From Streptomyces achromogenes (GTDB taxonomy: Bacteria > Actinomycetota > Actinomycetes > Streptomycetales > Streptomycetaceae), in assembly GCF_030816715.1 (NCBI RefSeq), contig NZ_JAUSYH010000001.1, positions 4,402,001 through 4,466,000 of the forward strand: a stretch of DNA of 64,000 bases. Reading direction: 5' to 3'. A program made the position numbers and the translations under genes. The notes under the pieces were generated by a model. That model was not told the origin of the DNA and searched no databases. It worked only from the letters and a program-made list of their open reading frames with translations. Numbering within the stretch: the stretch's first letter is position 1; every line of letters begins with the position of its first letter. Below are positions 44,098 through 55,544 of the stretch, in pieces.

Positions 44098-45183
44098 ATG
44101 ACTCAGGGGGCCGGTCAGGGACCCGAGGTGGAGCGGACGGCGACGTTGCGTGACTTCCGGGTGCCCGCGTACGTCAACGAGACCGGTCCGTACGACCACG
44201 ACATCCATCCCGGGAACGCCGCACCGCCTCTCGAGGAGCCGCTCGAGCACCCGGACGGCTACACGCCGACCCAGCGCGACCTGCCCGTCATCAACCGTCG
44301 CGGCGACACCCTCCAGGTGAGCGTGGACCCGACGGCCGTGCAGGCCTCGGTGACCGCGACCGGCCCGGGCCCGCTGTTCGTCGTCGGCGACGTGCACGGC
44401 TACCTCGACGACCTGATGGCCGCTCTGCGGGAGAAGGGCCTGGTCGACGCCGCCGGCAACTGGTGCGCGGGCACGGCCCGCCTCTGGTTCCTCGGCGACT
44501 TCACCGACCGCGGTCCGGACGGCATCGGCGTCATCGACCTCGTCATGCGGCTGTCCGCCGAAGCCGCCGCGGCCGGGGGGTACTGCAAGGCGCTCATGGG
44601 CAACCACGAACTGCTGCTGCTCGGTGCCAAGCGGTTCGGCGACACCCCGGTCAACTCCGGCGCGGGCACCGCCACCTTCCAGGCGGCCTGGCTGCTCAAC
44701 GGCGGCCAGAAGTACGACATGGACCGGCTCCAGGACCACCACCTGCAGTGGATGTCCCGTCTGGACGCCATGGAGGAGGTCGACGGTCATCTGCTCGTCC
44801 ACTCCGACACCACCGCCTACCTCGACTACGGCGACTCGATCGAGGCGGTCAACGACACCGTCCGCGAAACGATCACGCGTAACGACGCGGACGAGGTGTG
44901 GGATCTGTTCCGCAAGTTCACGAAGCGTTTCTCCTTCCGCGACGAGGGCGGCGCCGACGCCGTGCGCTCCCTCCTCGATACGTACGGCGGCACCCGCATC
45001 GTTCACGGCCACAGCCCGATTCCCTACCTGCTCGGCGAAGTCGGCTCCGAGGAGGGCGAGGACAACAGCGGGCCGCATGTCGAAGGACCGCACGTCTACG
45101 CCGACGGGCTGGCCATCGCGATGGACGGCGGCGTGACGATGGCCGGGAAACTCCTGGTCCAGCAATTGCCCTTGGGTATCTGA
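44098..45183 (+). CDS. Calcineurin-like metallophosphoesterase
   Basis: A 361-residue protein with the full metallophosphatase motif set: GDVHGYLDD, GDFTDRGPD, GNHELLLLG, and HGHSP near the C-terminus. It resembles bacterial PPP-type Ser/Thr or diadenosine polyphosphatases. A hydrophilic N-terminus of about 85 residues (starting MTQGAGQGPEVERTATLRDF) precedes the domain. GGAGGGGTCTG upstream of the ATG decides the start. Substrate not known. Confidence 0.88.
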   Translation: MTQGAGQGPEVERTATLRDFRVPAYVNETGPYDHDIHPGNAAPPLEEPLEHPDGYTPTQRDLPVINRRGDTLQVSVDPTAVQASVTATGPGPLFVVGDVHGYLDDLMAALREKGLVDAAGNWCAGTARLWFLGDFTDRGPDGIGVIDLVMRLSAEAAAAGGYCKALMGNHELLLLGAKRFGDTPVNSGAGTATFQAAWLLNGGQKYDMDRLQDHHLQWMSRLDAMEEVDGHLLVHSDTTAYLDYGDSIEAVNDTVRETITRNDADEVWDLFRKFTKRFSFRDEGGADAVRSLLDTYGGTRIVHGHSPIPYLLGEVGSEEGEDNSGPHVEGPHVYADGLAIAMDGGVTMAGKLLVQQLPLGI

Positions 45184-45386
45184 GCGTTACGGGATGCTCG
45201 CGGTGCGTCACCCATGCCGCTGTCGACCCGTCGGCAGGGCCGCAGGTCAGGGGCCAATTTCGGCAAACCCCCTGTCACGCCATGCCGTCGCCGCTCTACC
45301 ATCGGTTCATCCGTAGCAGGCTCCCCTCCGTTTCTGCCCGACGGCTCGTTGGCATGCGAGCCCCAAGCCCTACGGAGCATCGGGGG

Positions 45387-46280
45387 ATGCACATGAACAG
45401 CGTTCCGCAGCACCTGCACAGCGAGGACCGCCAGGAGTACGAGCGGGTCCTCGACGAGGCGCTGCGCTCCGCCCCACACCACCCGGAACTGGCTGCTGTC
45501 GGACAGCGGCTCAACCCCGAACAACTGCGCACCATGGCCCTCAACGCCTCCGCGCTCATCGCGGTGGCCGCGGCGGCCGAATACCAGCACTACGTGAAGA
45601 TCCGCGAGGAACTGCGCCACCCCGCGCCGACGAACCCGACGACCGTGTCGGGCCCCTCGTCCTCCGCAGGGACCGGCCCCGCGGAGCCGGGCGCGACCGC
45701 CATGGGCATCGCCACCAGCATGGGGGAGGCGGCCCAGGCCGCCGAAGCCGCCGGCGCCGGCGCGGTCGCCGCCGTCCTCACCCCCGTCCTCGCCGGGACC
45801 GCCGCGGCGATATTCCTCCTCGTCGGCTACATCCTCAGAGTGCTCGACCCCCAACAGGCGTTCGCCCGGACGATGCTCACGGCGGGCTGGGCCTTCGGGG
45901 CCGTCGCCGCGGCCGCGATCCTGGTCGCCACCGTCGCGCTGCTGCTCACCGCCCTGCGCAACCGGCCCTCCCTGGAGGCCGGACCGTACAGCGAACTGAG
46001 CGAAGAGGTGGACCAGGCCAGAGAGGCCTGGCGGGAAGCCCTGCTGGAACGCGGCATCCTGCCGTTCCTCCGGGAGGCGCTCGCCGCTCCCGGTGCGGTG
46101 ACCCCCGTGCACAGCGACCCGGTTCCGCCCGCGCCCGTCAGCCGCCTCCCGAAGATCGGCTACGACCGCCCGGGCTTCAGCAGCCCCGACGACGGCCGCT
46201 CGGCCGGCTCACGGCCCAGTTTCAGCAGCCCGGACTACTCCAGCCCGGACTTCGGCGGACCGGACCACCAGCCGGAGTAG
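45387..46280 (+). CDS. Membrane protein with C-terminal disordered tail
   Basis: A 297-residue protein. An N-terminal soluble helical region of about 95 residues (starting MHMNSVPQHLHSEDRQEYER) is followed by a Ser/Thr/Pro linker, an Ala/Gly-rich stretch, two membrane helices (VLTPVLAGTAAAIFLLVGYI and AVAAAAILVATVALLL), a charged helix and a low-complexity FSSPDYSSPDFGGPD tail. No known family. The start could also be ATG at 45393. Confidence 0.7.
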   Translation: MHMNSVPQHLHSEDRQEYERVLDEALRSAPHHPELAAVGQRLNPEQLRTMALNASALIAVAAAAEYQHYVKIREELRHPAPTNPTTVSGPSSSAGTGPAEPGATAMGIATSMGEAAQAAEAAGAGAVAAVLTPVLAGTAAAIFLLVGYILRVLDPQQAFARTMLTAGWAFGAVAAAAILVATVALLLTALRNRPSLEAGPYSELSEEVDQAREAWREALLERGILPFLREALAAPGAVTPVHSDPVPPAPVSRLPKIGYDRPGFSSPDDGRSAGSRPSFSSPDYSSPDFGGPDHQPE

Positions 46281-46570
46281 GGCGTCCGGTTCACGCCCCG
46301 GCGACCCGGCCGCCGCGCCGTCAGGTCCGCCACCCGATGCCGGGAGCGCGGGCCGAGGACGGTGCGACGCCCGAGGGCCGGGACGGCCGGAACCGGGACA
46401 GCGCCGGCCCCACTGACACCGGCTCAGGCGGTACCAGGGACCGCCCGGGTCAGGGGCGCCGAGGTTCTGATGCCGCGCCCGGGCGGGGGCTCGGGTGTCC
46501 TCTGCCCGGCCCCAGGCGCGGACGGTGATGGGAGGGGCGCGTCCCATGACCGGAGGGCGGTCAAAGGCAG

Positions 46571-48055
46571 TCAGAGGATGCCGGCCTGCCCCGCAGCCGT
46601 GATCCAGCTGGGGAACTCGGAGAGAAGCCGGTCGTACAGCTCCTGGTCGGGGACGCCGGCGATGTCGTCGACGGCGAAGAAGCCCACGTTGTCCACACGG
46701 CGCCCGGGCAGCGTGTCGAACCGCTCCAGGACCCCGTAGTTGGACCGCCCGAGTCCCACGAACTGCCAGAAGATCGGCTCCTCGACCGCGGCCCGCAGCT
46801 CCCGCTCGATCGCTGCGTCCCGGTAGACCCCTCCGTCGGAGAAGAACAGCACCAGCGTCGGAACAGGCGCCGGATTCTCCCGAACGTAGGACCTGACCTG
46901 CGCGATCGCCTTCTGCTCCTCGTTCTGGATGCCGACCGAGCGCATGTCGACCTGGCCCGGCTCCATCCCCTTGCGGGGCTTCTTGCCGCGCCGGAACAGG
47001 CTCATCTCTCCCCCGCGCACATGCAGCCGCAGCCACTCGGGCAGTTCCCCCAGACGCAGGTCGGGGAGGCGAGCGGCTTCGCTGGCGAACGTCCAGGCCT
47101 GCATCTCGCCGTCGTCGTCGAGTTGCGCCACCACCGCCGCCATCCGCTCCACGACGTCCGCCACCACCCCCCGGGAGTACAGGAACGCCATGGAACCGGA
47201 GGCGTCGAGGACGAGCACGACCCGGGCACTGATCCCGGCCGCCCCCCGCTTGCTCAGGCTGACGGCGACCTGCTCCTTGCGCAGCGACAGGCGCTTGCGC
47301 ATGTCCACGGGAAGCCGCTCCTCACCCTTGGACAGCCGGGGACCCGAGGACCCGGCGACCGCCTCCGGCAGGCCCGGGTGAACGGGTGCCCGCGGGGCCG
47401 GCGGACCGGCCGGGGGCACACCCGCGCTGCCGACCCTGGGCGCATCCGGACTGCCGACCCGCGGCGTGCCCGGGCTGCCGACCTGAGGCGGCGCCGTCGA
47501 CTGAGCGGGCGCCTCTTCCTGCTCCTCGTCCACCGTGATCCCGAAGTCGGTGGCCAGCCCCGCGAGCCCGGACGCGTACCCCTGCCCGACCGCCCGGAAC
47601 TTCCAGCGGCCCTCACGCCGGTAGAGCTCACCGCCGATGAACGCCGTCTCGGTATCGGCCTGCATCTCGAAGCGAGCCAGTTCGGATCCCCCGTCCGTGT
47701 GCAGCACCCGCAGTGTCAGACCGCTGACCTGTCCGAAGACGCCGCCGTCGGCCGACGCACACAGCACCACCCGCGTGATGACGCCCTCCAGCGCACCGAA
47801 GTCCACCTCCATCGTGTCGGTCGTGAAGCCGCCGGCGCGCTGCTTGCCGAGGTGCCGCACGGCGCCGGATGCATGGCGGGGCTGGTTGTAGAAGACGAAG
47901 TCACCGTCGTCCCGCACCCGTCCGTCGGCGGTCAGCAGCAGCGCCGAGGCGTCCACGTCCGGCCCTGCGGCCCCCTCGGACCAGCTGAGTTCCACACGAA
48001 CGGCGTGCGAGTCGACCGCCAGGTTGGCGCCTTTGCTCATGGATCGCGCAGTCAT
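46571..48055 (-). CDS. TerD-domain plus VWA-domain protein
   Basis: A 494-residue fusion. The N-terminal 180 residues are a TerD stress domain ([11 protein letters not shown], then [20 protein letters not shown] and [20 protein letters not shown]). After a Pro/Gly-rich linker ([20 protein letters not shown]) comes a VWA/TerY-like domain with the MIDAS motif [12 protein letters not shown] and downstream acidic residues. Such proteins belong to the tellurite-resistance/ter stress system that couples Ca2+-binding TerD to phage or metal stress. Here it stands alone next to thiC. Start ATG at 48055; 48040 is also possible. Confidence 0.88.
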   Translation of the reverse strand: MTARSMSKGANLAVDSHAVRVELSWSEGAAGPDVDASALLLTADGRVRDDGDFVFYNQPRHASGAVRHLGKQRAGGFTTDTMEVDFGALEGVITRVVLCASADGGVFGQVSGLTLRVLHTDGGSELARFEMQADTETAFIGGELYRREGRWKFRAVGQGYASGLAGLATDFGITVDEEQEEAPAQSTAPPQVGSPGTPRVGSPDAPRVGSAGVPPAGPPAPRAPVHPGLPEAVAGSSGPRLSKGEERLPVDMRKRLSLRKEQVAVSLSKRGAAGISARVVLVLDASGSMAFLYSRGVVADVVERMAAVVAQLDDDGEMQAWTFASEAARLPDLRLGELPEWLRLHVRGGEMSLFRRGKKPRKGMEPGQVDMRSVGIQNEEQKAIAQVRSYVRENPAPVPTLVLFFSDGGVYRDAAIERELRAAVEEPIFWQFVGLGRSNYGVLERFDTLPGRRVDNVGFFAVDDIAGVPDQELYDRLLSEFPSWITAAGQAGIL

Positions 48056-48128
48056 GAGCCCAGTGAAGCACCGCGACCCCGGTCCCCGGCCGGGTGAGCC
48101 TCCCCGGCCGGGCACTTCGGTGAACCGC

Positions 48129-48153
48129 ACCCGGGCCTCAGGACGGCCCGGGT
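48129..48153 (-). terminator. Hairpin terminator after thiC
   Basis: Arms ACCCGGGCC and GGCCCGGGT around a 7-nt loop, about 20 bp past the thiC stop on the minus strand. A strong GC stem without a T-run. Confidence 0.7.
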
Positions 48154-48172
48154 CGTACGTCGACCCCCGCCG

Positions 48173-50062
<1,890 letters not shown>

Positions 50063-50086
50063 AAAACATCACTCGATTCGAGAGAC

Positions 50087-50100
50087 GTTTCACGTGAAAC
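50087..50100. other. parS site upstream of thiC
   Basis: Perfect GTTTCACGTGAAAC between thiC and the divergent YibE/F gene, about 25 bp upstream of the riboswitch-like leader. Confidence 0.93.
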
Positions 50101-50234
50101 ATCGCGAAGACGGAGGTCAGCGTCCTCTCAGCCCGGTGCTCCGAGCTCCCGCGTGTGCAAAAGGTGGCTCCACGCTAGCGGTTTATGTGGCGCGGTGAAC
50201 AGTGGGCCTCTTTCGTTCTTGCGATGATCGGGCG

Positions 50235-52367
50235 GTGACGACACACCAGCCCCCGTACCCACCGCCTGAGCCGCCCCGCCGGCCTGCCGCCGGAAACGGT
50301 CCCGGCGGTGGCCCGGGCACCGGTGCCGCCAACGGCTTCGAACCAGGCCCCGGACGCGGCCCCGGAGATGACCGCAGTGTCGACAGCGGCATGGACACCG
50401 GTGTCGGCAGCGGTCACCTTCACGAGCGCCCCCACGGCTCCGGCCCTGATCAGCCACCGGGATACGCCCGCGGGTCGGGGGGCCTGAGCGGTCTGCGCCG
50501 TCGGGGTCGTGGTGCGGCTCCGGGCGACCAGGACGGAAGTCCCGGTGGAGCTCCTGCGCAGGGTCGCGGGGACGGGCAGGGAAACCGCCCGGCAGAGCGG
50601 GCCGGGGCGGGTTCCGGCCAGCCCACCGGCCCCGGTCCCATGAGCGGCTACGACCAGGACCGCGCACACGTGGCCGGGTACGGACACGTCCCACCCGAGC
50701 GGGGAAACCCGCCGGGGCAGCCGTCCGGGTACGGGCGGGGACAGAATCCAGGCAACGGTCACGAACCCTTCCCCGCCCCACCTCGTCACAGCGGTTGGGA
50801 AAACAGCCCCGCCGAGCGGCACGACAGCGGCCACGCGCACCGCCACGACGACGCTCAAAGGGCCGGCCACGGCGACGCGCAAGGGTCCGGCCACGGTCAC
50901 GGCCATGCCTCCCGGCACGGTCACGATGCCGACCACGGTCACGATGCCGTTGCCGGACTGGGCTCCGACGGCGACGGCAGCGGTGGGAGCGGGAGCGGCG
51001 GACACGGGCCCGGGCATACGCACGGTCACAGCCACAGCCACGGTCCCGCCGCCCCCGTCTCCCAGCACCTGCGCAAGGTCATCGCGGCCATCCTCATCCC
51101 GTTCGGAGCCGCGGTACTGGTCGGGCTCGTGGTGCTGTGGCCCGGCGGAGCCCCCGCGCACGAGCGCACCGGCGTCGGCTTCGACCGGCAGACCCAGCAG
51201 GCCACGGTCACCAAGGTGCTGCGCGTGAGCTGCGCGTCGGTGAACGCCTCCGGCGACGCCCCCACCGGGGACACCTCCACGGCCGAAGGATCCTCCGCCC
51301 AACAGCAGGCGAGCGGCACCTGCAAGAAGGCCACGATCCGGGTGGACACCGGTGACGACAAGGGCCGCACGTTCACCGAGATCGTCCAGCCCGACCAGTC
51401 ACGGCAGTTGGAGCAGGGCGAGAAGGTCGTGGTCGCCTATGAGCCCTCCGCGCCGAAGGACCTCCAGTACTCGGTCGCCGACGTGAACCGCCGTGTGCCG
51501 ATGGCGTTGCTGGCCATCATCTTCGCGGTCGCCGTCGTGGTCGTCGGGCGGCTCCGCGGCGTCATGGCGCTGATCGCGCTGGCCATCAGCTTCATGGTGC
51601 TGAACTTCTTCGTTCTCCCCGCGATCCTGCAGGGATCCAACCCACTGATCGTGGCGGTGGTGGGGTCGAGCGCCATCATGCTGATCGCGTTGTATCTCTG
51701 TCACGGCCTGTCGGCCCGCACCTCCGTCGCGGTGCTCGGCACGCTCATCTCGCTGCTGCTGATCGGCGTCCTCGGTTCGCTGTTCATCGACTGGGCCTTC
51801 CTGACCGGCAACACGGACGACAACACCGGCCTGATCCACGGCCTGTACCCGTCCATCGACATGAGCGGTCTACTGCTCGCCGGCATCATCATCGGCTCGC
51901 TCGGTGTCCTCGACGACGTGACCGTCACCCAGACATCGGCGGTCTGGGAACTGCACGAGGCCAACCCGTCGATGGGCTGGCGTGCTCTCTACCGCGCCGG
52001 CATCCGCATCGGCCGGGACCACATCGCCTCCGTGGTGAACACGCTCGTCCTCGCCTACGCGGGTGCGGCGCTGCCCCTGCTGCTGCTCTTCTCGATCGCG
52101 CAGAGCAGCGTGGGGACGGTCGCCAACAGCGAGTTGGTCGCCGAGGAGATCGTGCGGACGCTGGTGGGCTCGATCGGCCTCGTCGCCTCCGTGCCCGTCA
52201 CGACGGCCCTGGCGGCCCTCGTGGTCGCCTCGGACCGCCCCTCCTCGGCCGCGGCGCCGACGACGGCTCAGAGTGCGCCTCCAGGGGCATCGACGGCTTC
52301 CGCCGGGGCGGCGCCCGCCGGTTCGTCCCCGGCCCGGGGCAGCCGGGGCAGACGACGCAAGCACTGA
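50235..52367 (+). CDS. YibE/F-family membrane protein with His-rich N-terminus
   Basis: A 710-residue protein. The first 280 residues are disordered, Gly/Pro-rich and increasingly His-rich (GHGHGHASRHGHDADHGHDA, then GHTHGHSHSHGP), followed by a membrane helix, an extracytoplasmic domain of about 130 residues and a YibE/F domain of about seven helices (LLAIIFAVAVVVVGRLRGVM, then GVLDDVTVTQTSAVWELHEA). The function of YibE/F is not established; the His-rich tail suggests metal binding. GTG start at 50235; the gene is divergent from thiC. Confidence 0.87.
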   Translation: MTTHQPPYPPPEPPRRPAAGNGPGGGPGTGAANGFEPGPGRGPGDDRSVDSGMDTGVGSGHLHERPHGSGPDQPPGYARGSGGLSGLRRRGRGAAPGDQDGSPGGAPAQGRGDGQGNRPAERAGAGSGQPTGPGPMSGYDQDRAHVAGYGHVPPERGNPPGQPSGYGRGQNPGNGHEPFPAPPRHSGWENSPAERHDSGHAHRHDDAQRAGHGDAQGSGHGHGHASRHGHDADHGHDAVAGLGSDGDGSGGSGSGGHGPGHTHGHSHSHGPAAPVSQHLRKVIAAILIPFGAAVLVGLVVLWPGGAPAHERTGVGFDRQTQQATVTKVLRVSCASVNASGDAPTGDTSTAEGSSAQQQASGTCKKATIRVDTGDDKGRTFTEIVQPDQSRQLEQGEKVVVAYEPSAPKDLQYSVADVNRRVPMALLAIIFAVAVVVVGRLRGVMALIALAISFMVLNFFVLPAILQGSNPLIVAVVGSSAIMLIALYLCHGLSARTSVAVLGTLISLLLIGVLGSLFIDWAFLTGNTDDNTGLIHGLYPSIDMSGLLLAGIIIGSLGVLDDVTVTQTSAVWELHEANPSMGWRALYRAGIRIGRDHIASVVNTLVLAYAGAALPLLLLFSIAQSSVGTVANSELVAEEIVRTLVGSIGLVASVPVTTALAALVVASDRPSSAAAPTTAQSAPPGASTASAGAAPAGSSPARGSRGRRRKH

Positions 52368-52781
52368 TCGAACCGCCGGACCGGGAAGCCTCCTCGGCAC
52401 CGACTGCGCAGACCTCGCCCGGACGACGTTCCGCGGCCGGGCGGTCCGTCGTCCGGGCGGCGGCCCGCTGGCGGCCGGACCGCGGAGCGGCCGGACCGGA
52501 GGAAACCGGACCGGAGGCAACCGGACGGGGGGCAGCCCGGCAGCACGCGCAGTGCGAGCAGCGTGGATGGCACGAACAGCGCGGGCGCGCCCTGCGTTGC
52601 GGCCGCCCCGCAGGCCTCAACGACACGGCCGACGCGGTCCGGCGCGCAAGCAGGGCGGTGCGGGCTGCCATGGAACCGGCGACGCCCACCCTGCCACGCC
52701 CGCCAGGAGACGAAGAACCGTTCCTGCGCAACGCCGTCCGCAGCGGGGCATCCCGATCCGGCACCCTCCGTCACCGTCACC
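52368..52781. other. Gap between convergent yibEF-like and ssgA genes
   Basis: About 410 bp, with short direct repeats of AACCGGACCGGAGG-type sequence near 52488-52530. I see no convincing coding sequence. Confidence 0.5.
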
Positions 52782-53228
52782 TCAGCCGGCGTTCTGCTCC
52801 TCCGCCAGGATGCGGTTCAGCGCCTCGTCCAGATGCGCGTCGAAGTCGGCGAGCGCACCCTCCTGGCCGAGCGGGACCACTTTGTCGGTGCGGTCGAGGA
52901 AGGCCACGAGCGGGGCCGCCGAGGAGCGGAACAACGCCTGGTCGCCGCCGACCTGAAGCCGGATCAGAACTTCGCCCAGCACGTCGGGTTCCACGGGCGA
53001 CACCCGGACATCTCCCTCCCCACACGGCCTGCCCACTCCGTCGATGAGCAGCTCGCGCCCGAAAGCCCAGGTCACCGGGGCGTCGCCGGGCAGATGGAAA
53101 GTGAGCCGCACGGCATAGGGATCGCACGACTCGTATTCCAGCTCCACGGGGATGCGGAACGAGAGCTCCTCGGAGACGAGGAAGCTCATCATGACCTCTG
53201 CCTGTACTGCCTGCACGGACTCGCGCAT
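52782..53228 (-). CDS. ssgA: Sporulation/cell division protein SsgA
   Basis: A 148-residue SsgA-like protein, MRESVQAVQAEVMMSFLVSE, with VTWAFGRELLIDGV, VRVSPVEPDVLGEVLIRLQV and a C-terminal ILAEEQNAG matching SsgA proper. It activates sporulation-specific septation and marks sites of cell wall change, upstream of SsgB and FtsZ. It follows its IclR-type activator ssgR on the same strand, as in S. coelicolor. Confidence 0.95.
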   Translation of the reverse strand: MRESVQAVQAEVMMSFLVSEELSFRIPVELEYESCDPYAVRLTFHLPGDAPVTWAFGRELLIDGVGRPCGEGDVRVSPVEPDVLGEVLIRLQVGGDQALFRSSAAPLVAFLDRTDKVVPLGQEGALADFDAHLDEALNRILAEEQNAG

Positions 53229-53328
53229 CGCCTTACCCCGTCATTTGCCTTCGACTGGCCGGGAATGGACCATCTGACACTGCACGCATCTTGCAGAAAG
53301 TACACAACAGATCACAAGGAGTGAGTTT

Positions 53329-54186
53329 TCAGATGCTGATAGAGATGGCGAGCGACCCCAGGAGCCGCCCCACCTCGTTCTGCAGCTCCCGGGCCGCGGG
53401 CAGCAACCGGTCGGCGTGATGAGCGGGAAGAGAGATCGCCATGGTGGCGGCCGTGGTACCCACGGTGATCGGAATCGCGGCGCAGACCGTGCCCAGCGCG
53501 TACTCCTGCCGCTCCAGGACGGGGTCCATGCGCCGCATGCGTTCCAGGCGCCGCAGTAGGGCGTGGTTGTCCCGCACGGTGTATGGGGTGATCGACTGCG
53601 CCGGGTAGCGGCCCAGATGGTCGCGGCGCGTGTCCTCGTCCAGCTGGGACAGAAGGCACTGGCCGATGGCGTGCGCGTGCGCGGTCTCGCGGAAGTCGGC
53701 CCATTCCTCCACCGCCGGGTTTCCCGGGGTGTCCGAGACGCACATGATCTCGATCTCGCCCTCGCGGTAGCGGGCGTAGTACACGGGCACACCGATCGAA
53801 TCGCGCCATTGTGCGAGGGTGTCGGCGACCGTGCTGCGACGTTTCTGCGCCGCTCCGCTGCTGCCGAGCCGCTCGGCGGCCTCGCCGAGGAAGAACAGTC
53901 CCTTGTCCCGGCGCAGATAGCCCTCGTGCACCAGGGTGCGGAGCAGGTGGTAGGCAGTGGGCAGTGCCAGGCCGGTCTCCCGCGCCAGTTGCTTGGCCGG
54001 AGCTCCGTAGGCGTGCTCGGCGACGGATTCCAGCAGCCGCATGGCGCGCTGCACCGAGCCGATCAGGGTGCCCGCCGGATGCGGCGGGCCGGGAACCCCG
54101 GTGTTCGGCGGGCGTTGGAGGGGAGGCGCCGGGGAGCGCGGCTGGTCGGGAGGCGCGTGCGGCTCTGCGGATGCGGTGTCAGCCAT
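53329..54186 (-). CDS. ssgR: IclR-family regulator SsgR
   Basis: A 285-residue IclR-type regulator: N-terminal winged helix (RLLESVAEHAYGAPAKQLAR, ETGLALPTAYHLLRTLVHEG) after a Pro-rich extension, then an effector domain (CVSDTPGNPAVEEW, HAIGQCLLSQLD). Placed just upstream of ssgA with a 100-bp gap, it is SsgR, the activator of ssgA. ATG at 54186 is preferred to the TTG at 54192. Confidence 0.93.
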   Translation of the reverse strand: MADTASAEPHAPPDQPRSPAPPLQRPPNTGVPGPPHPAGTLIGSVQRAMRLLESVAEHAYGAPAKQLARETGLALPTAYHLLRTLVHEGYLRRDKGLFFLGEAAERLGSSGAAQKRRSTVADTLAQWRDSIGVPVYYARYREGEIEIMCVSDTPGNPAVEEWADFRETAHAHAIGQCLLSQLDEDTRRDHLGRYPAQSITPYTVRDNHALLRRLERMRRMDPVLERQEYALGTVCAAIPITVGTTAATMAISLPAHHADRLLPAARELQNEVGRLLGSLAISISI

Positions 54187-54387
54187 GGCCAAGGATCACT
54201 CTCGAAGGGCGAGGGGGTGGTCCGTGCGGGGAACACGGGTGGGGGTGTACGCCTCTCGCGGGGTCGTCCCGCGTCGAGTTCCGGACTTTAACCGGCTGCC
54301 ACCGCATGCAGACGGGCTGTCAGGAAAACTTCCCCCGGGCGAGGGAACCGGCGACTCGTGTTACCGCTCACCGGTCTCCCGCACCGC

Positions 54388-54600
54388 TCACCAGTCGCTG
54401 CGCGAGGAGGAACTCGACAGGAACTTCCGGACGACGTAGATCAGTCCGCCGACCAGCGCCACGAAGACCAGCAGCTTGAAGAGCAGGCCGATCACGAACC
54501 CGACGACGCTGGCTATCAGCCCGCCGAACACGACCAGGGCGATGACCGGCACCGCAACCCACTTCACCCACCACGGCAGTCCCGAGAAAATCTCTTGCAT
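54388..54600 (-). CDS. Small membrane protein, DUF5326 family
   Basis: A 70-residue protein, MQEIFSGLPWWVKWVAVPVI, with two hydrophobic segments and a basic Ser-rich tail (VVRKFLSSSSSRSDW). I recognise it as the DUF5326 family of Streptomyces. Function unknown. The ATG at 54600 is chosen over a longer frame whose first 19 residues are hydrophilic and poorly conserved. Confidence 0.75.
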   Translation of the reverse strand: MQEIFSGLPWWVKWVAVPVIALVVFGGLIASVVGFVIGLLFKLLVFVALVGGLIYVVRKFLSSSSSRSDW

Positions 54601-54783
54601 CGCCCTGACCCTCATCCTCTTCGGTCGAAGTCCGGCACCCCTGTCGGGCCGGATCATTTCGATGTCCTGCCGTCGATGCTAGGGCCGAGGGGGGTGCCGG
54701 CGGGGGCCTCGCACCCCTTGTCCTCCCCTGACCGATCCCCTAGGGAACCCCGAGGCCGGGACTCGGCTGCGAGGCGGAGGCGG

Positions 54784-55101
54784 TCAACCCTCCGGCGGCG
54801 AGAAGACGACGAGGACCCTCAGGTCCTCGCTGATGTGATGGAACTTGTGGGCGACGCCCGCCGGAACGTACACCACGCTGCCGCGCGCCACCTGCGTGGT
54901 CTCCAGGCCGACGGTGATCGACGCCCGCCCGCTCACGACGAAGTACACCTCGTCCTGATTGTGCGGGTTCTGTGGATCATGCGTGCCGGCATCGAGCGCG
55001 TACAGTCCGACCGACATGTTCCGTTCACGCAGAAACTGCAGGTAGGCCCCATCGTTGGCGGCGCGTTCCGCCTCCAGTTCATCCAACCGGAATGCCTTCA
55101 T
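54784..55101 (-). CDS. Cupin-domain protein
   Basis: A 105-residue single-domain cupin, MKAFRLDELEAERAANDGAY, with HDPQNPHNQDEVYFVVSGRA and the second metal-ligand motif GVAHKFHHI. It likely binds a divalent metal through these His/Glu residues. It is divergent from the holin-like gene. Start at ATG 55101; substrate not known. Confidence 0.85.
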   Translation of the reverse strand: MKAFRLDELEAERAANDGAYLQFLRERNMSVGLYALDAGTHDPQNPHNQDEVYFVVSGRASITVGLETTQVARGSVVYVPAGVAHKFHHISEDLRVLVVFSPPEG

Positions 55102-55159
55102 CGACCTAGTCCGCCCTCGTCCGGTGCTCGTTGCCGATCTCTCTGCCACGATCAGACAC

Positions 55160-55537
55160 ATGAAGAATTTCGTAGTCAAGACGATCGCCAACGCAGGCGC
55201 CCTGGCGATCGCCGTCTGGCTGCTCGACAAGATCACCCTGACCGGTGACAGCACGGGCAAGAAGATCGGCACCCTCATCCTTGTCGCCCTGCTCTTCGGC
55301 CTGGTGAACTCCCTGGTCAAGCCGATAGTGAAGGTGCTGACCTTCCCCCTGTTCATCCTCACGCTCGGTCTGATCACTCTGGTGGTCAACGCGCTGATGC
55401 TGCTGCTCACCTCATGGCTGGCCGACACGTTCGACCTGAGTTTCCACGTCGAGGGTTTCTGGACCGCGGTCCTGGGCGGTCTGATCATCTCGGTCGTGTC
55501 CTGGGCGCTCAACGTCGTCCTGCCGGACGGGGACTGA
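55160..55537 (+). CDS. Phage holin family (mycobacterial type) membrane protein
   Basis: A 125-residue protein with four hydrophobic stretches, MKNFVVKTIANAGALAIAVW to start, and LVKPIVKVLTFPLFILTLGL typical of the phage holin superfamily IV (PF04020). Despite the name it is a bacterial core gene of unknown role. It is followed 7 bp later by the phosphatase gene. Confidence 0.85.
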   Translation: MKNFVVKTIANAGALAIAVWLLDKITLTGDSTGKKIGTLILVALLFGLVNSLVKPIVKVLTFPLFILTLGLITLVVNALMLLLTSWLADTFDLSFHVEGFWTAVLGGLIISVVSWALNVVLPDGD

Positions 55538-55544
55538 CCGGTCG

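Noticed and set aside
55160-55537. Prophage remnant (holin).
   Set aside because: The protein is of the mycobacterial-type holin family that is a core bacterial gene; no phage genes adjoin it.
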